In this document: positions 18,656 to 27,590 of the stretch, piece by piece
How the letters are laid out: each line of letters opens with the position of its first letter
Numbering within the stretch: the first letter of the stretch is position 1
Assembly (NCBI RefSeq): GCF_037975235.1
Contig: NZ_CP150241.1
Location: 2,728,001-2,792,000, forward strand
Source of the DNA: Paenibacillus sp. FSL R5-0341
GTDB lineage: Bacteria > Bacillota > Bacilli > Paenibacillales > Paenibacillaceae
Reading direction: 5' to 3'
DNA length: 64,000 nucleotides
Translations under genes and position numbers: made by a program
Notes under the pieces: model-generated
What the model was told of the DNA's origin: nothing
Seen by the model: the letters and a program-made list of their open reading frames with translations, nothing else
The model's database searches: none

Positions 18656-19948
18656 ATGAGTATATTGATTCAGCAAGCGACCATCTTAACGATGAAAGAC
18701 GCCGATGCCCCCTTCACGGGGGATATTCGTGTTGATGGAGATCGCATCACGCAGATTGCGGACCACATTCTGCCTCAACCGCAAGACGAGATTATCGATG
18801 GCCGTAATAAGGTTGCCATGCCGGGACTGATAAATGCCCACCAACATACACCGATGAGCCTGCTCCGGGGATTCTCGGACGATCTGAAGCTGATGGACTG
18901 GCTCGAACGCAAAATGCTACCTGCTGAAGCACGTATGAACCCCGAAGACATCTATTGGGGTGCTAAGTTATCCATTGCCGAGATGATTCGCTCCGGTACC
19001 ACTACCTTTGCGGATATGTATATCCATATGAATGAGATTGCAGAAGCGGTTAAGCAAACGGGGATGCGGGCATCGCTTACACGCGGGATGGTATTTCTCG
19101 AGGATGATGGTGGACGCAGGTTGCAGGAGGCAATCGATCTTGTAGAGCGCTGGTCTGGAGCGGCCGAGGGAAGGATTACAACGATGTATGGACCGCACTC
19201 ACCCTACACCTGTCCCGTGGAGCCGCTCCGTGAAGTCATTGCCATGGCTGTCGCGGAGGATATTCCTCTGCATATTCATCTGGCTGAAACGAAGGAAGAA
19301 GTCATGAAAATTCGTGAGCGCTATGGTATGACGCCGACAGAGTATTTGGAAGAGGCGGGGATGTTCGAACAGGCACACGTGCTGCTTGCACATGGTGTAC
19401 ACCTGAATCGAAGGGATATCGGCAGATTGAAGGGCATGCGCGGCGGTGTAGCGCACAATCCGGTCAGTAATCTGAAGCTGGGTTGTGGAATTGCTCCGAT
19501 TACTGAGATGTCGGCCCAAGGCATTAACGTGGGAATGGGAACGGATGGAGCGGGAAGTGCCACAACCGTGGATATGTTTGAGGAGATCAAAGCCGCGACC
19601 TGGCTGCAAAAGCTGGACTATGGTGATCCCACACGCTTGCCAGCCAAGGACGTTCTACACATGGCTACACGCGGAAGTGCTAATCTTCTTGGCCTTCAGC
19701 ATGAAGTAGGTGTGCTGGAAGCAGGACGTAAAGCTGATCTGATCCTGATTGATCTGGCGAAACCACATCTTCAACCGGTACATGCGGTAGAGTCGCTACT
19801 GGCATATAGTGTAAACGGTGCAGATGTGGACACCACGATCGTGAATGGTCAGATCCTCATGAGAGGCAGAAAGCTGCTCACGATCAATGAGGAAGAACTT
19901 TACCGTGAGGTGAAGGTTAGAGCCAAACGAATCGTTGAGGGAATTTAA
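18656..19948 (+). CDS. mtaD: Amidohydrolase, 5-methylthioadenosine/S-adenosylhomocysteine deaminase type
   Basis: A 430-residue metal-dependent deaminase of the MtaD/SsnA/TrzN group. ATG 18656 is chosen over GTG 18647, which is only two bases from GAGGAG. Motifs for the metal centre are visible: GLINAHQHTPMSLLRG (His-x-His), IHLAET, LLAHGVHL and GTDGAGS (Asp). It would deaminate methylthioadenosine or S-adenosylhomocysteine, which fits a SAM methyltransferase lying upstream; guanine or cytosine deaminase activity is a possible alternative. A terminator follows. Confidence 0.85.
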   Translation: MSILIQQATILTMKDADAPFTGDIRVDGDRITQIADHILPQPQDEIIDGRNKVAMPGLINAHQHTPMSLLRGFSDDLKLMDWLERKMLPAEARMNPEDIYWGAKLSIAEMIRSGTTTFADMYIHMNEIAEAVKQTGMRASLTRGMVFLEDDGGRRLQEAIDLVERWSGAAEGRITTMYGPHSPYTCPVEPLREVIAMAVAEDIPLHIHLAETKEEVMKIRERYGMTPTEYLEEAGMFEQAHVLLAHGVHLNRRDIGRLKGMRGGVAHNPVSNLKLGCGIAPITEMSAQGINVGMGTDGAGSATTVDMFEEIKAATWLQKLDYGDPTRLPAKDVLHMATRGSANLLGLQHEVGVLEAGRKADLILIDLAKPHLQPVHAVESLLAYSVNGADVDTTIVNGQILMRGRKLLTINEEELYREVKVRAKRIVEGI

Positions 19949-19990
19949 TTTTAGATCAATTTGATCCAAACTGGAAAATGATTTGTATTC

Positions 19991-20026
19991 AAAACGCTAT
20001 GGAGGCTTAATCCATGGCGTTTTTTG
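19991..20026 (+). terminator. Terminator after the deaminase gene
   Basis: The hairpin arms contain AACGCTATGGA and TCCATGGCGTT, followed by six T residues. Confidence 0.85.
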
Positions 20027-20058
20027 TCGAACTACAATTGGGAATAGTTCCATGGACC

Positions 20059-20092
20059 TGTTCAGAATCGGTTCAGAATGACTCGTTATACT
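20059..20092 (+). promoter_or_regulatory. Direct-repeat operator and promoter of the dockerin/cohesin operon
   Basis: Two 11-base repeats, TGTTCAGAATC (20059) and GGTTCAGAATG (20070), then seven bases after the second AAT a -10 TATACT (20087). There is no good -35, as expected at promoters activated by OmpR-type regulators. The same layout occurs at 23294-23327. Confidence 0.65.
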
Positions 20093-20140
20093 GAGCATGT
20101 AGTTGTTCAAATTTGAAATGTACACGAGGAGGAACATGAA

Positions 20141-21181
20141 TTGAAGGGGAAACAAAACAAAAAACGGCTTAAGCCGATATTGAAAAAAAGCATGTTGACT
20201 GCACTCGGATTGGGCATTGCGCTGCCTATAGGTGGAACGCTTCCGCAGGTCAATGCGGGTGCGGCTGGCTCAGATATCATTATTTCACGACCTGTACTTA
20301 GTGAGTATATTCACTGGCTTAACGGATCATCAGAAGATCCGGATTTTCATTCGATCAGGCCTTTGAGTTCAATTCAAGCCTCGGATAAAACGGTGTTAAT
20401 TGATTTAAGCAATCATTTTCCATCCGATCAATTCGATACGATTAAGGCTTCTTCATATGATGCTAATAATGGTAATGTTGCTGAAGTATATGTAGATGTA
20501 AATAATAAATTGGTGGTTACTCCCTTTTCATCCGGTGTTGTCACTATTACGATAACAGCCAACCACATTGCATCACAGACTACAGTTACGGATAACATCC
20601 AGCTGTTCATCAGTAAACAAGGGGATGTGAATAATGATGGCAAAGTGAATTCTGCGGATGCAGCAGCGCTATTGAAGCATCTTCGTAACGAATTGAACCG
20701 TCGCTCTTATTCTGCTGTTGAGATGAATCGGATGGATATTAATCGAGACGGTGAAGTTTTTTGGTCTGATCCTCAGGCTTTGCTGGAAGGCTATTCTGTT
20801 GCAAAGCTTGGTGCCAAGGATAACCGTTATGTATTGACATTTAAGCAGTTGGACGATGCACCGTATGCATTGAATGCTCAGCTAATCGGTGAGATGAAGA
20901 CCGGAGTCAACATAACCAGTACAGTCGAATACTTTGACGCAGATGGAGATTACCCTAATACGATGCTGTATCAATGGTACCAGGGTTCGGATGCAACGGG
21001 AGCAGATAAGACAGAGATCCCGGAAGCAACAAGCTCTGAGTACACCATTACTGCTAACGACGTGGGGAAATACCTTTTCCTCGAAATCACACCTCAATCT
21101 ACTTCCGATGAGCAACCCCAAGGAAGAACAGTAACAATTGTTGGCAAACAAGCTGTTGAAGGACCTCCATCACCCCCTTGA
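20141..21181 (+). CDS. Secreted dockerin-domain protein with Ig-like modules
   Basis: A 346-residue exported protein. TTG 20141 has AGGAGG eight bases upstream; the ATG at 20136 is out of frame and stops after two codons. Order: signal peptide (about 1-39); Ig/cadherin-like domain (about 75-155); a type I-like dockerin (about 161-222) with two calcium loops, GDVNNDGKVNSADA and MDINRDGEVFWSD; and a C-terminal Ig-like domain (about 240-335). It ends in a PPSPP linker as if a further module once followed. No catalytic domain is seen. The next gene encodes a cohesin with SLH repeats, so this protein probably docks onto that anchor at the surface. Confidence 0.85.
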   Translation: MKGKQNKKRLKPILKKSMLTALGLGIALPIGGTLPQVNAGAAGSDIIISRPVLSEYIHWLNGSSEDPDFHSIRPLSSIQASDKTVLIDLSNHFPSDQFDTIKASSYDANNGNVAEVYVDVNNKLVVTPFSSGVVTITITANHIASQTTVTDNIQLFISKQGDVNNDGKVNSADAAALLKHLRNELNRRSYSAVEMNRMDINRDGEVFWSDPQALLEGYSVAKLGAKDNRYVLTFKQLDDAPYALNAQLIGEMKTGVNITSTVEYFDADGDYPNTMLYQWYQGSDATGADKTEIPEATSSEYTITANDVGKYLFLEITPQSTSDEQPQGRTVTIVGKQAVEGPPSPP

Positions 21182-21253
21182 CATTAAGTAGGGGATAACA
21201 ATCACGTTCATCAGTGCCATCTATCAATTAATACAGACTATGGAGGTTATTAC

Positions 21254-23185
21254 ATGCTTCAACCGAAAAAGAAACGTCCAAGAATCAGAAAAACAATGTC
21301 AGGTTTGATCGCACTGACGTTACTCTCGTCACTCGTATTGCCGAGTGTAGCAGGGGCGGAGCCGATGGAACCATCACAGGTACAGTTTACGGATGTCAGC
21401 GTACAGGCTGGGCAGAGCGTGCATGTTCCTGTGACGTTAAAACAACCGCATTATGCGGCAGTTACCGCTTATAATATGCAGATTGATTATGATTCGTCTG
21501 CACTGGAGATCGTGCGTATCACGCCTAAATATGTAGGCGGCAGTTTTCCATCCATAGTAGAAAACAATGAATCAAATTTTCATTATAAGATTGATAATGA
21601 AGCTGGCTGGGTACGGATCATCTGGGCTGATTTGACTGCAGGTGAACATCCAGTCCCTGTGGAACAGCAGCTGTTTGATATTGAGGTCAAAGCCAAAAAT
21701 AATGCGGCTCCAGGAACGAAAAAACTCACGGTAAATCGTGAAGATGCAGAACACTGGAATTTCACGAACGTAGATTATGAAAATTACACTGAATTGTCCG
21801 GTGGAACAATCACAATTACAGCAGCAAACTCAGGTGGTGGCAATTCGGGTTCTCCAGGTTCCTCTTCGGGAGGAAGTGTATCGCCAACTACACCCGTGGT
21901 TACCCCAGTTCCATCGACTCCGGCGGTAACCAAAGGCGTAGATATCTATGTGAATGGACAGAAACAGGAACAATCAGCGACAGCTACCACATCAACGGTA
22001 GGCAATCAGGTTACTACGACTGTTCACGTGGATAATAATAAAGTCATCAATCAAATTGGAAGTGGACTAAGAACGCTTCTGCTGCCGATTACAGGTACTG
22101 GCAAGAGCGCGGTCGTTGGTGAACTGAACGGCAAGCTAGTCAAAACGATGGAAGGAAGTAATGCCGAAGTTGTCATTCAGACAGATAGTGGTACGTACAC
22201 CCTCCCAGCTAACCAGATTCAGGTAGATCAGGTTCTGAACCAATTCGGAAGCACCGTTCCATTGGAAGATATCACCATTCAAATCGCTATTGTGCCTAGT
22301 GCTACATCTAAGCAAACAGCAATTCAGGCCGCAGCAGACAAGCTGGAGAACACTACAGTGGTTGCAACTCCGGTTGATTTTGAAGTGAAAGCCATCTGGA
22401 ATGGACAGCAAGTCAATGTGGATCGTTTTAACTCCTATGTAGAGCGCTCTATTACTTTGCCAGAAGGTGTCGATGGTTCAAAGATCACGACAGGGGTTGT
22501 ACTTCAGGCAGATGGCAGCCTTCTGCATGTGCCGACCAAGGTTATCAAAGGTAGCGGGCAAGATTCTGCTATTATTAACAGCTTGACGAACAGCACTTAT
22601 GCCCTGATCTATCATCCAGCAACATTCAGTGATGTAACGAATCACTGGAGTCGTGATGACGTACAGGACCTGGCATCCCGTCTGATCGTACAAGGTACTG
22701 GTGAGAACGTGTTTGCGCCGGACCGGAGTATTACGAGGGCAGAGTTCACGGCTGTTCTGTTAAGAGGTTTGGGTCTGCACTCTCCGAACAGCACAGAAGC
22801 GGCATCGTTCACGGATGTGAAGACAGGCAGCTGGTATGAGGATGAGGTTCAGACGGCTGTGTCCTACGGTCTGATCTCAGGTTATGCTGACGACAGCTTC
22901 CGTCCGAACAACGAAATTTCTCGTGCTGAAGCGCTGACTATTGTGTCACGTGCGATGAAATTGGTCGGTCTGGCACAGGCCGACACGTCAGAGACAACAA
23001 GTCTGCTGAGCACATACAGCGATAGCGCTAAAGTACAGGCTTGGGCAGCTGAGCCGGTTGCATCGGCGATTAAACAAGAGCTGGTACAAGGCGATGATGG
23101 CAAGCTGATGACAGATGCAGACATTAGTCGTGCACAATCAGCAGCGATTGTGAAAAGGTTACTTGCAAAAGCTGGACTAATCTAA
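21254..23185 (+). CDS. Cohesin-domain protein with three SLH cell-wall repeats
   Basis: A 643-residue surface protein. ATG 21254 follows GGAGG. Order: signal peptide (about 1-35); cohesin domain (about 40-190) with VQAGQSVHVPVTL near its start and the typical AYNMQIDYDSSALEI strand; Ser/Gly/Thr/Pro linker (about 195-225); an extracellular beta domain (about 230-450); three SLH repeats (about 456-643) with FSDVTNHWSRDDVQDLA, FAPDRSITRAEF and FRPNNEISRAEA. SLH repeats bind pyruvylated wall polymer, placing the cohesin outside. This is the anchor half of a two-gene cohesin-dockerin module. It is probably co-transcribed with the dockerin gene, 72 bases away. Confidence 0.9.
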   Translation: MLQPKKKRPRIRKTMSGLIALTLLSSLVLPSVAGAEPMEPSQVQFTDVSVQAGQSVHVPVTLKQPHYAAVTAYNMQIDYDSSALEIVRITPKYVGGSFPSIVENNESNFHYKIDNEAGWVRIIWADLTAGEHPVPVEQQLFDIEVKAKNNAAPGTKKLTVNREDAEHWNFTNVDYENYTELSGGTITITAANSGGGNSGSPGSSSGGSVSPTTPVVTPVPSTPAVTKGVDIYVNGQKQEQSATATTSTVGNQVTTTVHVDNNKVINQIGSGLRTLLLPITGTGKSAVVGELNGKLVKTMEGSNAEVVIQTDSGTYTLPANQIQVDQVLNQFGSTVPLEDITIQIAIVPSATSKQTAIQAAADKLENTTVVATPVDFEVKAIWNGQQVNVDRFNSYVERSITLPEGVDGSKITTGVVLQADGSLLHVPTKVIKGSGQDSAIINSLTNSTYALIYHPATFSDVTNHWSRDDVQDLASRLIVQGTGENVFAPDRSITRAEFTAVLLRGLGLHSPNSTEAASFTDVKTGSWYEDEVQTAVSYGLISGYADDSFRPNNEISRAEALTIVSRAMKLVGLAQADTSETTSLLSTYSDSAKVQAWAAEPVASAIKQELVQGDDGKLMTDADISRAQSAAIVKRLLAKAGLI

Positions 23186-23196
23186 TCAAATTTTGG

Positions 23197-23249
23197 ACAC
23201 CTACACTTACTTGAAATGTTTATTTCAAGCAAGCTGTAGGTGTTTTTTT
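23197..23249 (+). terminator. Terminator after the cohesin-SLH gene
   Basis: ACACCTACA (23197-23205) pairs with TGTAGGTGT (23235-23243), with an inner stem TTGAAAT/ATTTCAA, then a T run. Confidence 0.9.
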
Positions 23250-23293
23250 GCATATAGTTCTTTTTGAACAACCTCTTATAGGTGCAATGGTCC

Positions 23294-23327
23294 AGTTCAT
23301 TATCAGTTCACAATAATTTGTTACGAT
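23294..23327 (+). promoter_or_regulatory. Direct-repeat operator and promoter of the ABC/two-component operon
   Basis: AGTTCATTATC (23294) and AGTTCACAATA (23305) in tandem, then seven bases after the second AAT the -10 TACGAT (23322). Period and spacing are identical to 20059-20092. The probable binder is the OmpR-type regulator encoded at 25375. Confidence 0.65.
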
Positions 23328-23381
23328 ATGAAACATCAAATAGATAGATATTGTGCATGATCAGGAGAGGAAGAGATCCAT

Positions 23382-25346
23382 ATGAAAATACTTGAAGTTA
23401 AAAATGTGAAGAAATCATACACCTTATATGGAAAAGAAAGAGTTCCAGTACTTCACGGTTTGAACCTTAGCTTTGAGACGGGGGAGTTTGTCTCCATCCT
23501 AGGTGAATCTGGCTGTGGTAAATCCACGCTGATGAATATCATTGGTGGCATGGACTCCGATTATGAAGGGGACGTCGTTGTTCGTGGCAAGAACTTAAGT
23601 GCCATGACCGAGAAAGAAATGGATGATTATCGGAAGAATAATATCGGCTTTGTCTTTCAAAATTTCAATCTGATTCCGCATCTGTCAGTCCTCGAAAATG
23701 TGACGATTGCAATGCAAATGACGGATACCAATGAGAAGGATCGGAATCAACGTGCCGTTGATATATTAACAGAGGTCGGACTGAAAGATCATCTGAACAA
23801 ACGTCCCAACCAGTTATCCGGCGGTCAGAAGCAACGGGTTTCCATCGCACGGGCGTTATCCAACAATCCGGATATTATTCTCGCAGATGAACCAACAGGT
23901 GCTCTGGATAGGGAAAACGGAGATCAAATCCTCGCTTTGCTCGACAGTATAGCCAAAAAGGGAATGCTGGTAATTGCCGTAACTCACTCCCAGAAAGTCG
24001 CTGACTCCGGTACACGTATTGTGAAGGTTGAAGAGGGGCGCATTAGTGATGATATTCACCTGAAAGATCCTTCTACGGCTGTTTACGAGAGTGGTCAGGA
24101 TTCTTCCCGCAGCCTAAGCCTGCTTGCTTCATTCAAGATGGCACTCAAAAATATGAAACTCAACGGCAAACGTAATGTATTGGTAGCATTGGGAGGATCT
24201 ATAGGTATATTAAGTGTACTCCTGATGCTCTCCTTGGGGAATGGTATAACGACGTATATGAATGACGAAATCAATTCAAGTATGGACCCTTTACTCGTGG
24301 ATATAACGAAGCCGAGTGAAGAAGCGAAGAACATGCAAGGCCCCGAGGCCTTGATGGCACCAGGTGAACCGTTCACCGAAGCTGATGTTGAGACAATTCG
24401 CAATTTTCCTAATGTGGATCATGTAGAGACGATCACAACCATTACAGGAAAATCGACTATGGTGAATGAAGAACAAAGTGTGGGACTCACGCAGTTAACG
24501 ACGTTAACGGATGCTTTTGATCCAGCACTGATGACAACGGGGGTCCTTCCTGTAGAAAATCAGATGCTGTTACCTCTCGATACGGCGAAACAATTAAGCG
24601 GAAATGACCAAGCTGAATCCATGATCGGCAAGTCGGTGTTTCTATATATCAATGAGATGGATAGCAATAATAAACCAGTAACTTTGGAGAAAGAAGTTAC
24701 GATCTCAGGAATCTATGAAGCAGCAGATCCACGTTCTCCAATGCAACAATCCCCGGGATACATCTCATCAGAGACGTTGGAGCCAATGTATACAGATAAA
24801 GGAATAACGATCGGGCCGATTCAGGTTAACGCCTATGCAACCGATATGAAATATGTAAATGACATCAATGAAGCTGCTGTTGACGCTGGCTTCGCAGGCT
24901 CCCAGATGGCCAAGGTCATGGAGAATATCACGACATATGTAAGTATGGCTTCCATTGTACTTGCTGGAATTGCAGGCATTTCGTTAATCGTATCCGGTAT
25001 CATGATACTGGTAGTACTCTATATTAGTGTCGTGGAACGGACGAAAGAGATCGGAATCCTTCGGGCGATTGGAGCGAGAAAGAAAGATATCAAGCGAATA
25101 TTCTTCTCCGAATCTGCCTTATTAGGGGTATTTAGTGGTATTATTGCGGTAATCTTTGCAGTGGTCATTAGTTATGTGTTAAATATTCTATTGGACAATG
25201 CGTTTGGAGCAAAACTCATTAATCTCTCAGGATATTATATCTTGTTCGGTATCGTGGTAAGTACAGCGATTAGTATCGTGGCCGGTTTGATGCCATCATC
25301 AAAAGCTGCGAAACTGGACCCGATGGAATCCTTGCGATACGAATAA
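23382..25346 (+). CDS. MacB/FtsX-type ABC transporter, ATPase fused to permease
   Basis: A 654-residue fusion. The N-terminal ATPase has Walker A GESGCGKST (about 41-49), signature LSGGQ (about 146) and Walker [12 protein letters not shown] (about 166). From about 250 there is a membrane helix, a large extracellular domain (about 290-510), then three C-terminal helices of the FtsX fold with ERTKEIGILRAIGARKKDIK between them. Such proteins work as mechanotransmitters or exporters of lipoproteins and peptides in the envelope. It is the first gene of an operon with a response regulator and kinase, 28 bases before the former, and shares its operator with the dockerin/cohesin operon. Confidence 0.9.
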   Translation: MKILEVKNVKKSYTLYGKERVPVLHGLNLSFETGEFVSILGESGCGKSTLMNIIGGMDSDYEGDVVVRGKNLSAMTEKEMDDYRKNNIGFVFQNFNLIPHLSVLENVTIAMQMTDTNEKDRNQRAVDILTEVGLKDHLNKRPNQLSGGQKQRVSIARALSNNPDIILADEPTGALDRENGDQILALLDSIAKKGMLVIAVTHSQKVADSGTRIVKVEEGRISDDIHLKDPSTAVYESGQDSSRSLSLLASFKMALKNMKLNGKRNVLVALGGSIGILSVLLMLSLGNGITTYMNDEINSSMDPLLVDITKPSEEAKNMQGPEALMAPGEPFTEADVETIRNFPNVDHVETITTITGKSTMVNEEQSVGLTQLTTLTDAFDPALMTTGVLPVENQMLLPLDTAKQLSGNDQAESMIGKSVFLYINEMDSNNKPVTLEKEVTISGIYEAADPRSPMQQSPGYISSETLEPMYTDKGITIGPIQVNAYATDMKYVNDINEAAVDAGFAGSQMAKVMENITTYVSMASIVLAGIAGISLIVSGIMILVVLYISVVERTKEIGILRAIGARKKDIKRIFFSESALLGVFSGIIAVIFAVVISYVLNILLDNAFGAKLINLSGYYILFGIVVSTAISIVAGLMPSSKAAKLDPMESLRYE

Positions 25347-25374
25347 AACCAATTGCGGAAAGGATAATGGCTAC

Positions 25375-26043
25375 ATGAACACGATTCTGGTGGTGGACGA
25401 CGATTCCCATATCCGCAAATTAATCCGAATCTATCTTGAAAAGAATCAATTTTCCGTGCTGGAAGCACCAGACGGGCAAGAGGCATTAGATATCCTGTCT
25501 CATACGAAAGTTGATCTGGCAATTGTGGATGTAATGATGCCGCGAATAGACGGCATTGAACTTACCGAAGATATCCGATCTTATCTGGATATCCCGATTC
25601 TCATGGTAACTGCCAAGGGAGAATCCAAGGACAAGGTCAGAGGATTTAATGCAGGATCAGACGATTATCTGGTTAAACCTTTTGATCCGGTAGAGTTAAT
25701 CCTGCGTGTAAAATCGTTATTGAAACGATATAACAAAAGTTCATCGAACATGATTCAGATTAGTGGTGTAACGATTGATTTGGGCAATCTGATGGTCGTT
25801 GTGGATGGTCAAACCATCGAATTGAAAAAGAAGGAATGTGAATTGTTATTTTCTCTGGCGAGTTCGCCAGGGAAAATATTCACACGTACACAGCTTATAG
25901 ATGATATATGGGGTATCGATTACGAAGGCGATGAACGTACGGTTGACGTGCATATCAAGCGGTTAAGGGAGCGGCTTGAACCTGTACCTGAGCTAGTGAT
26001 CTCAACGATAAGAGGACTTGGATATCGCCTGGAGCGGGCATGA
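25375..26043 (+). CDS. OmpR/PhoB-family response regulator
   Basis: A 222-residue regulator. The receiver domain has the acidic pocket VVDDDSH, phospho-acceptor Asp in AIVDVMMPRIDG, and the K-P of YLVKPFDP. The C-terminal winged helix includes FTRTQLIDDIWG and ERTVDVHIKRLRERL. It overlaps the kinase gene by four bases (ATGA), which implies coupled translation. The 11-base direct repeats before 23382 and 20141 are the expected kind of target for this family. Confidence 0.93.
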   Translation: MNTILVVDDDSHIRKLIRIYLEKNQFSVLEAPDGQEALDILSHTKVDLAIVDVMMPRIDGIELTEDIRSYLDIPILMVTAKGESKDKVRGFNAGSDDYLVKPFDPVELILRVKSLLKRYNKSSSNMIQISGVTIDLGNLMVVVDGQTIELKKKECELLFSLASSPGKIFTRTQLIDDIWGIDYEGDERTVDVHIKRLRERLEPVPELVISTIRGLGYRLERA

Positions 26044-27377
26044 ACATGTTGAGGAAAAGCTTGCGACTTCGAATCGTAGCTACTTTTATTGGGATTGTTT
26101 TGGTGAGTCTGATTCTCTCCTTTATCCTAAATGCTGGGGCACCAGAAAAGACGCCAGATCGATTAATGGTTACCTTTGCTGAAGACATCGCCACAATGAT
26201 TAACCTGATTGATGATCCGGAAAAAGTGAAATCCAGCTTGGGTATCTTTGCCCGGTACGGCTTGAATATTACTCCCGTGAATCAACAAAGTGAAGAGTTG
26301 TCTTCCTTGCCAGAGGGTAAAGTTCATTCATTATTTGAGGCAGGTGCAACCGATGCAATGTTTATGTCCAGTAAAGAAGGAATCGCGACCATCGGTGTTC
26401 CCGGAACGAGCGAGGGGATCGGCACATTTCTGATCCAAAGCGATTTCTCTTCTCTTTTTCATACACTGCGAAACACGCTCTTAACCTCACTGTTAACGGT
26501 ACTGGTCATTGGTAGCTTATTAATTCTGTTAATGTCCGGGTACATTGTGAAACCGATTAAGAGATTAACGGTTGCAGCGAAGGAGATGTCATCAGGAGAC
26601 CTATCTGTCCGCCTGAAGCATAATAATAAGGATGAGTTTGGGGAACTGATGGAGAGCTTTAATCATATGGCCAGTGAATTGCAAAAAATCGATTCGGTTC
26701 GTGATGACTTTGTCAGCAACGTCTCTCATGAAATGCAGTCTCCGCTAACATCGATCAGAGGGTTTACCAGAGCACTGCAAGATGGTGTTATTCCATTGGA
26801 AGAGCAGAAAGAGCATTTGGATATCATCTATGAGGAAACGCTGCGCTTATCGAGGCTCAGTGATAATCTGCTTCGGCTAGCCTCGCTAGACTCCGAGCAT
26901 CATCCGGTTCATTTCACCACATTCCAGTTGGATGAACAATTAAGAAGGACGATCTTACTGGCGGAGCCGCAGTGGGCGCAGAAGGACATCCAGATCGAAT
27001 TGGATTTGCTGCCCTGCGAGATCACAGTGGACAAAGATTTGTTTGATCAGGTCTGGCAAAATTTAATAAACAATGCGATCAAATACACCGGTTCTAGTGG
27101 TACCATCCATGTGGAGATTGAGACGTCATCTTCATTCGTGAAGGTACTGATTAGAGATTCAGGACAAGGAATACCTGAGGAAGCTCTGCCGTATATCTTT
27201 GATCGATTCTACATGGTGGACAAAGCGCGGAGCAGCTCGCTTCGAGGTAACGGATTAGGGTTATCCATTGTTATTAAAATTCTGAAGTTGCATCAATGTA
27301 CAATTGATGTAGAGAGCGAAGTAGGAAAAGGTACGCAATTTATTGTCACGATTCCCAGGTCGGTTATTACATCTTAG
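26040..27377 (+). CDS. Sensor histidine kinase
   Basis: A 445-residue membrane kinase. TM1 is near 10-28, then an extracellular domain of about 115 residues, TM2 (LLTVLVIGSLLILLMSGYIV, about 150-170), a HAMP domain, the phospho-acceptor box VSNVSHEMQSPLTSIRGF (His near 230), and the ATPase motifs N (NLINNAIKY), G1 (DSGQGIPEE), F and G2 (GNGLGLSI). It phosphorylates the regulator it overlaps. The stimulus is unknown; the operon context suggests envelope or surface-protein state. Confidence 0.92.
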   Translation: MNMLRKSLRLRIVATFIGIVLVSLILSFILNAGAPEKTPDRLMVTFAEDIATMINLIDDPEKVKSSLGIFARYGLNITPVNQQSEELSSLPEGKVHSLFEAGATDAMFMSSKEGIATIGVPGTSEGIGTFLIQSDFSSLFHTLRNTLLTSLLTVLVIGSLLILLMSGYIVKPIKRLTVAAKEMSSGDLSVRLKHNNKDEFGELMESFNHMASELQKIDSVRDDFVSNVSHEMQSPLTSIRGFTRALQDGVIPLEEQKEHLDIIYEETLRLSRLSDNLLRLASLDSEHHPVHFTTFQLDEQLRRTILLAEPQWAQKDIQIELDLLPCEITVDKDLFDQVWQNLINNAIKYTGSSGTIHVEIETSSSFVKVLIRDSGQGIPEEALPYIFDRFYMVDKARSSSLRGNGLGLSIVIKILKLHQCTIDVESEVGKGTQFIVTIPRSVITS

Positions 27378-27395
27378 GCAGGTCAGAACAGAGAG

Positions 27396-27460
27396 AGCAA
27401 TATGGAAACAATCGGTCCCTGCGCGTTCAGGATTCGGATTGCTGCCATATTGCTTTTTTT
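27396..27460 (+). terminator. Terminator of the ABC/two-component operon
   Basis: AGCAATATGG (27396-27405) pairs with CCATATTGCT (27445-27454), followed by a T run. The loop is long (39 bases) and may hold extra structure. Confidence 0.75.
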
Positions 27461-27590
27461 GATATTTGTATTTGCGACAAAGTTTCACATATAGTTTTGT
27501 TTAGCAGTGGATCATTTGATAAAATAGAAGAGACGTTATGTGAATCTATGAACTTAATTAATTTAATCATACACAGAATGGAGCCATCCA

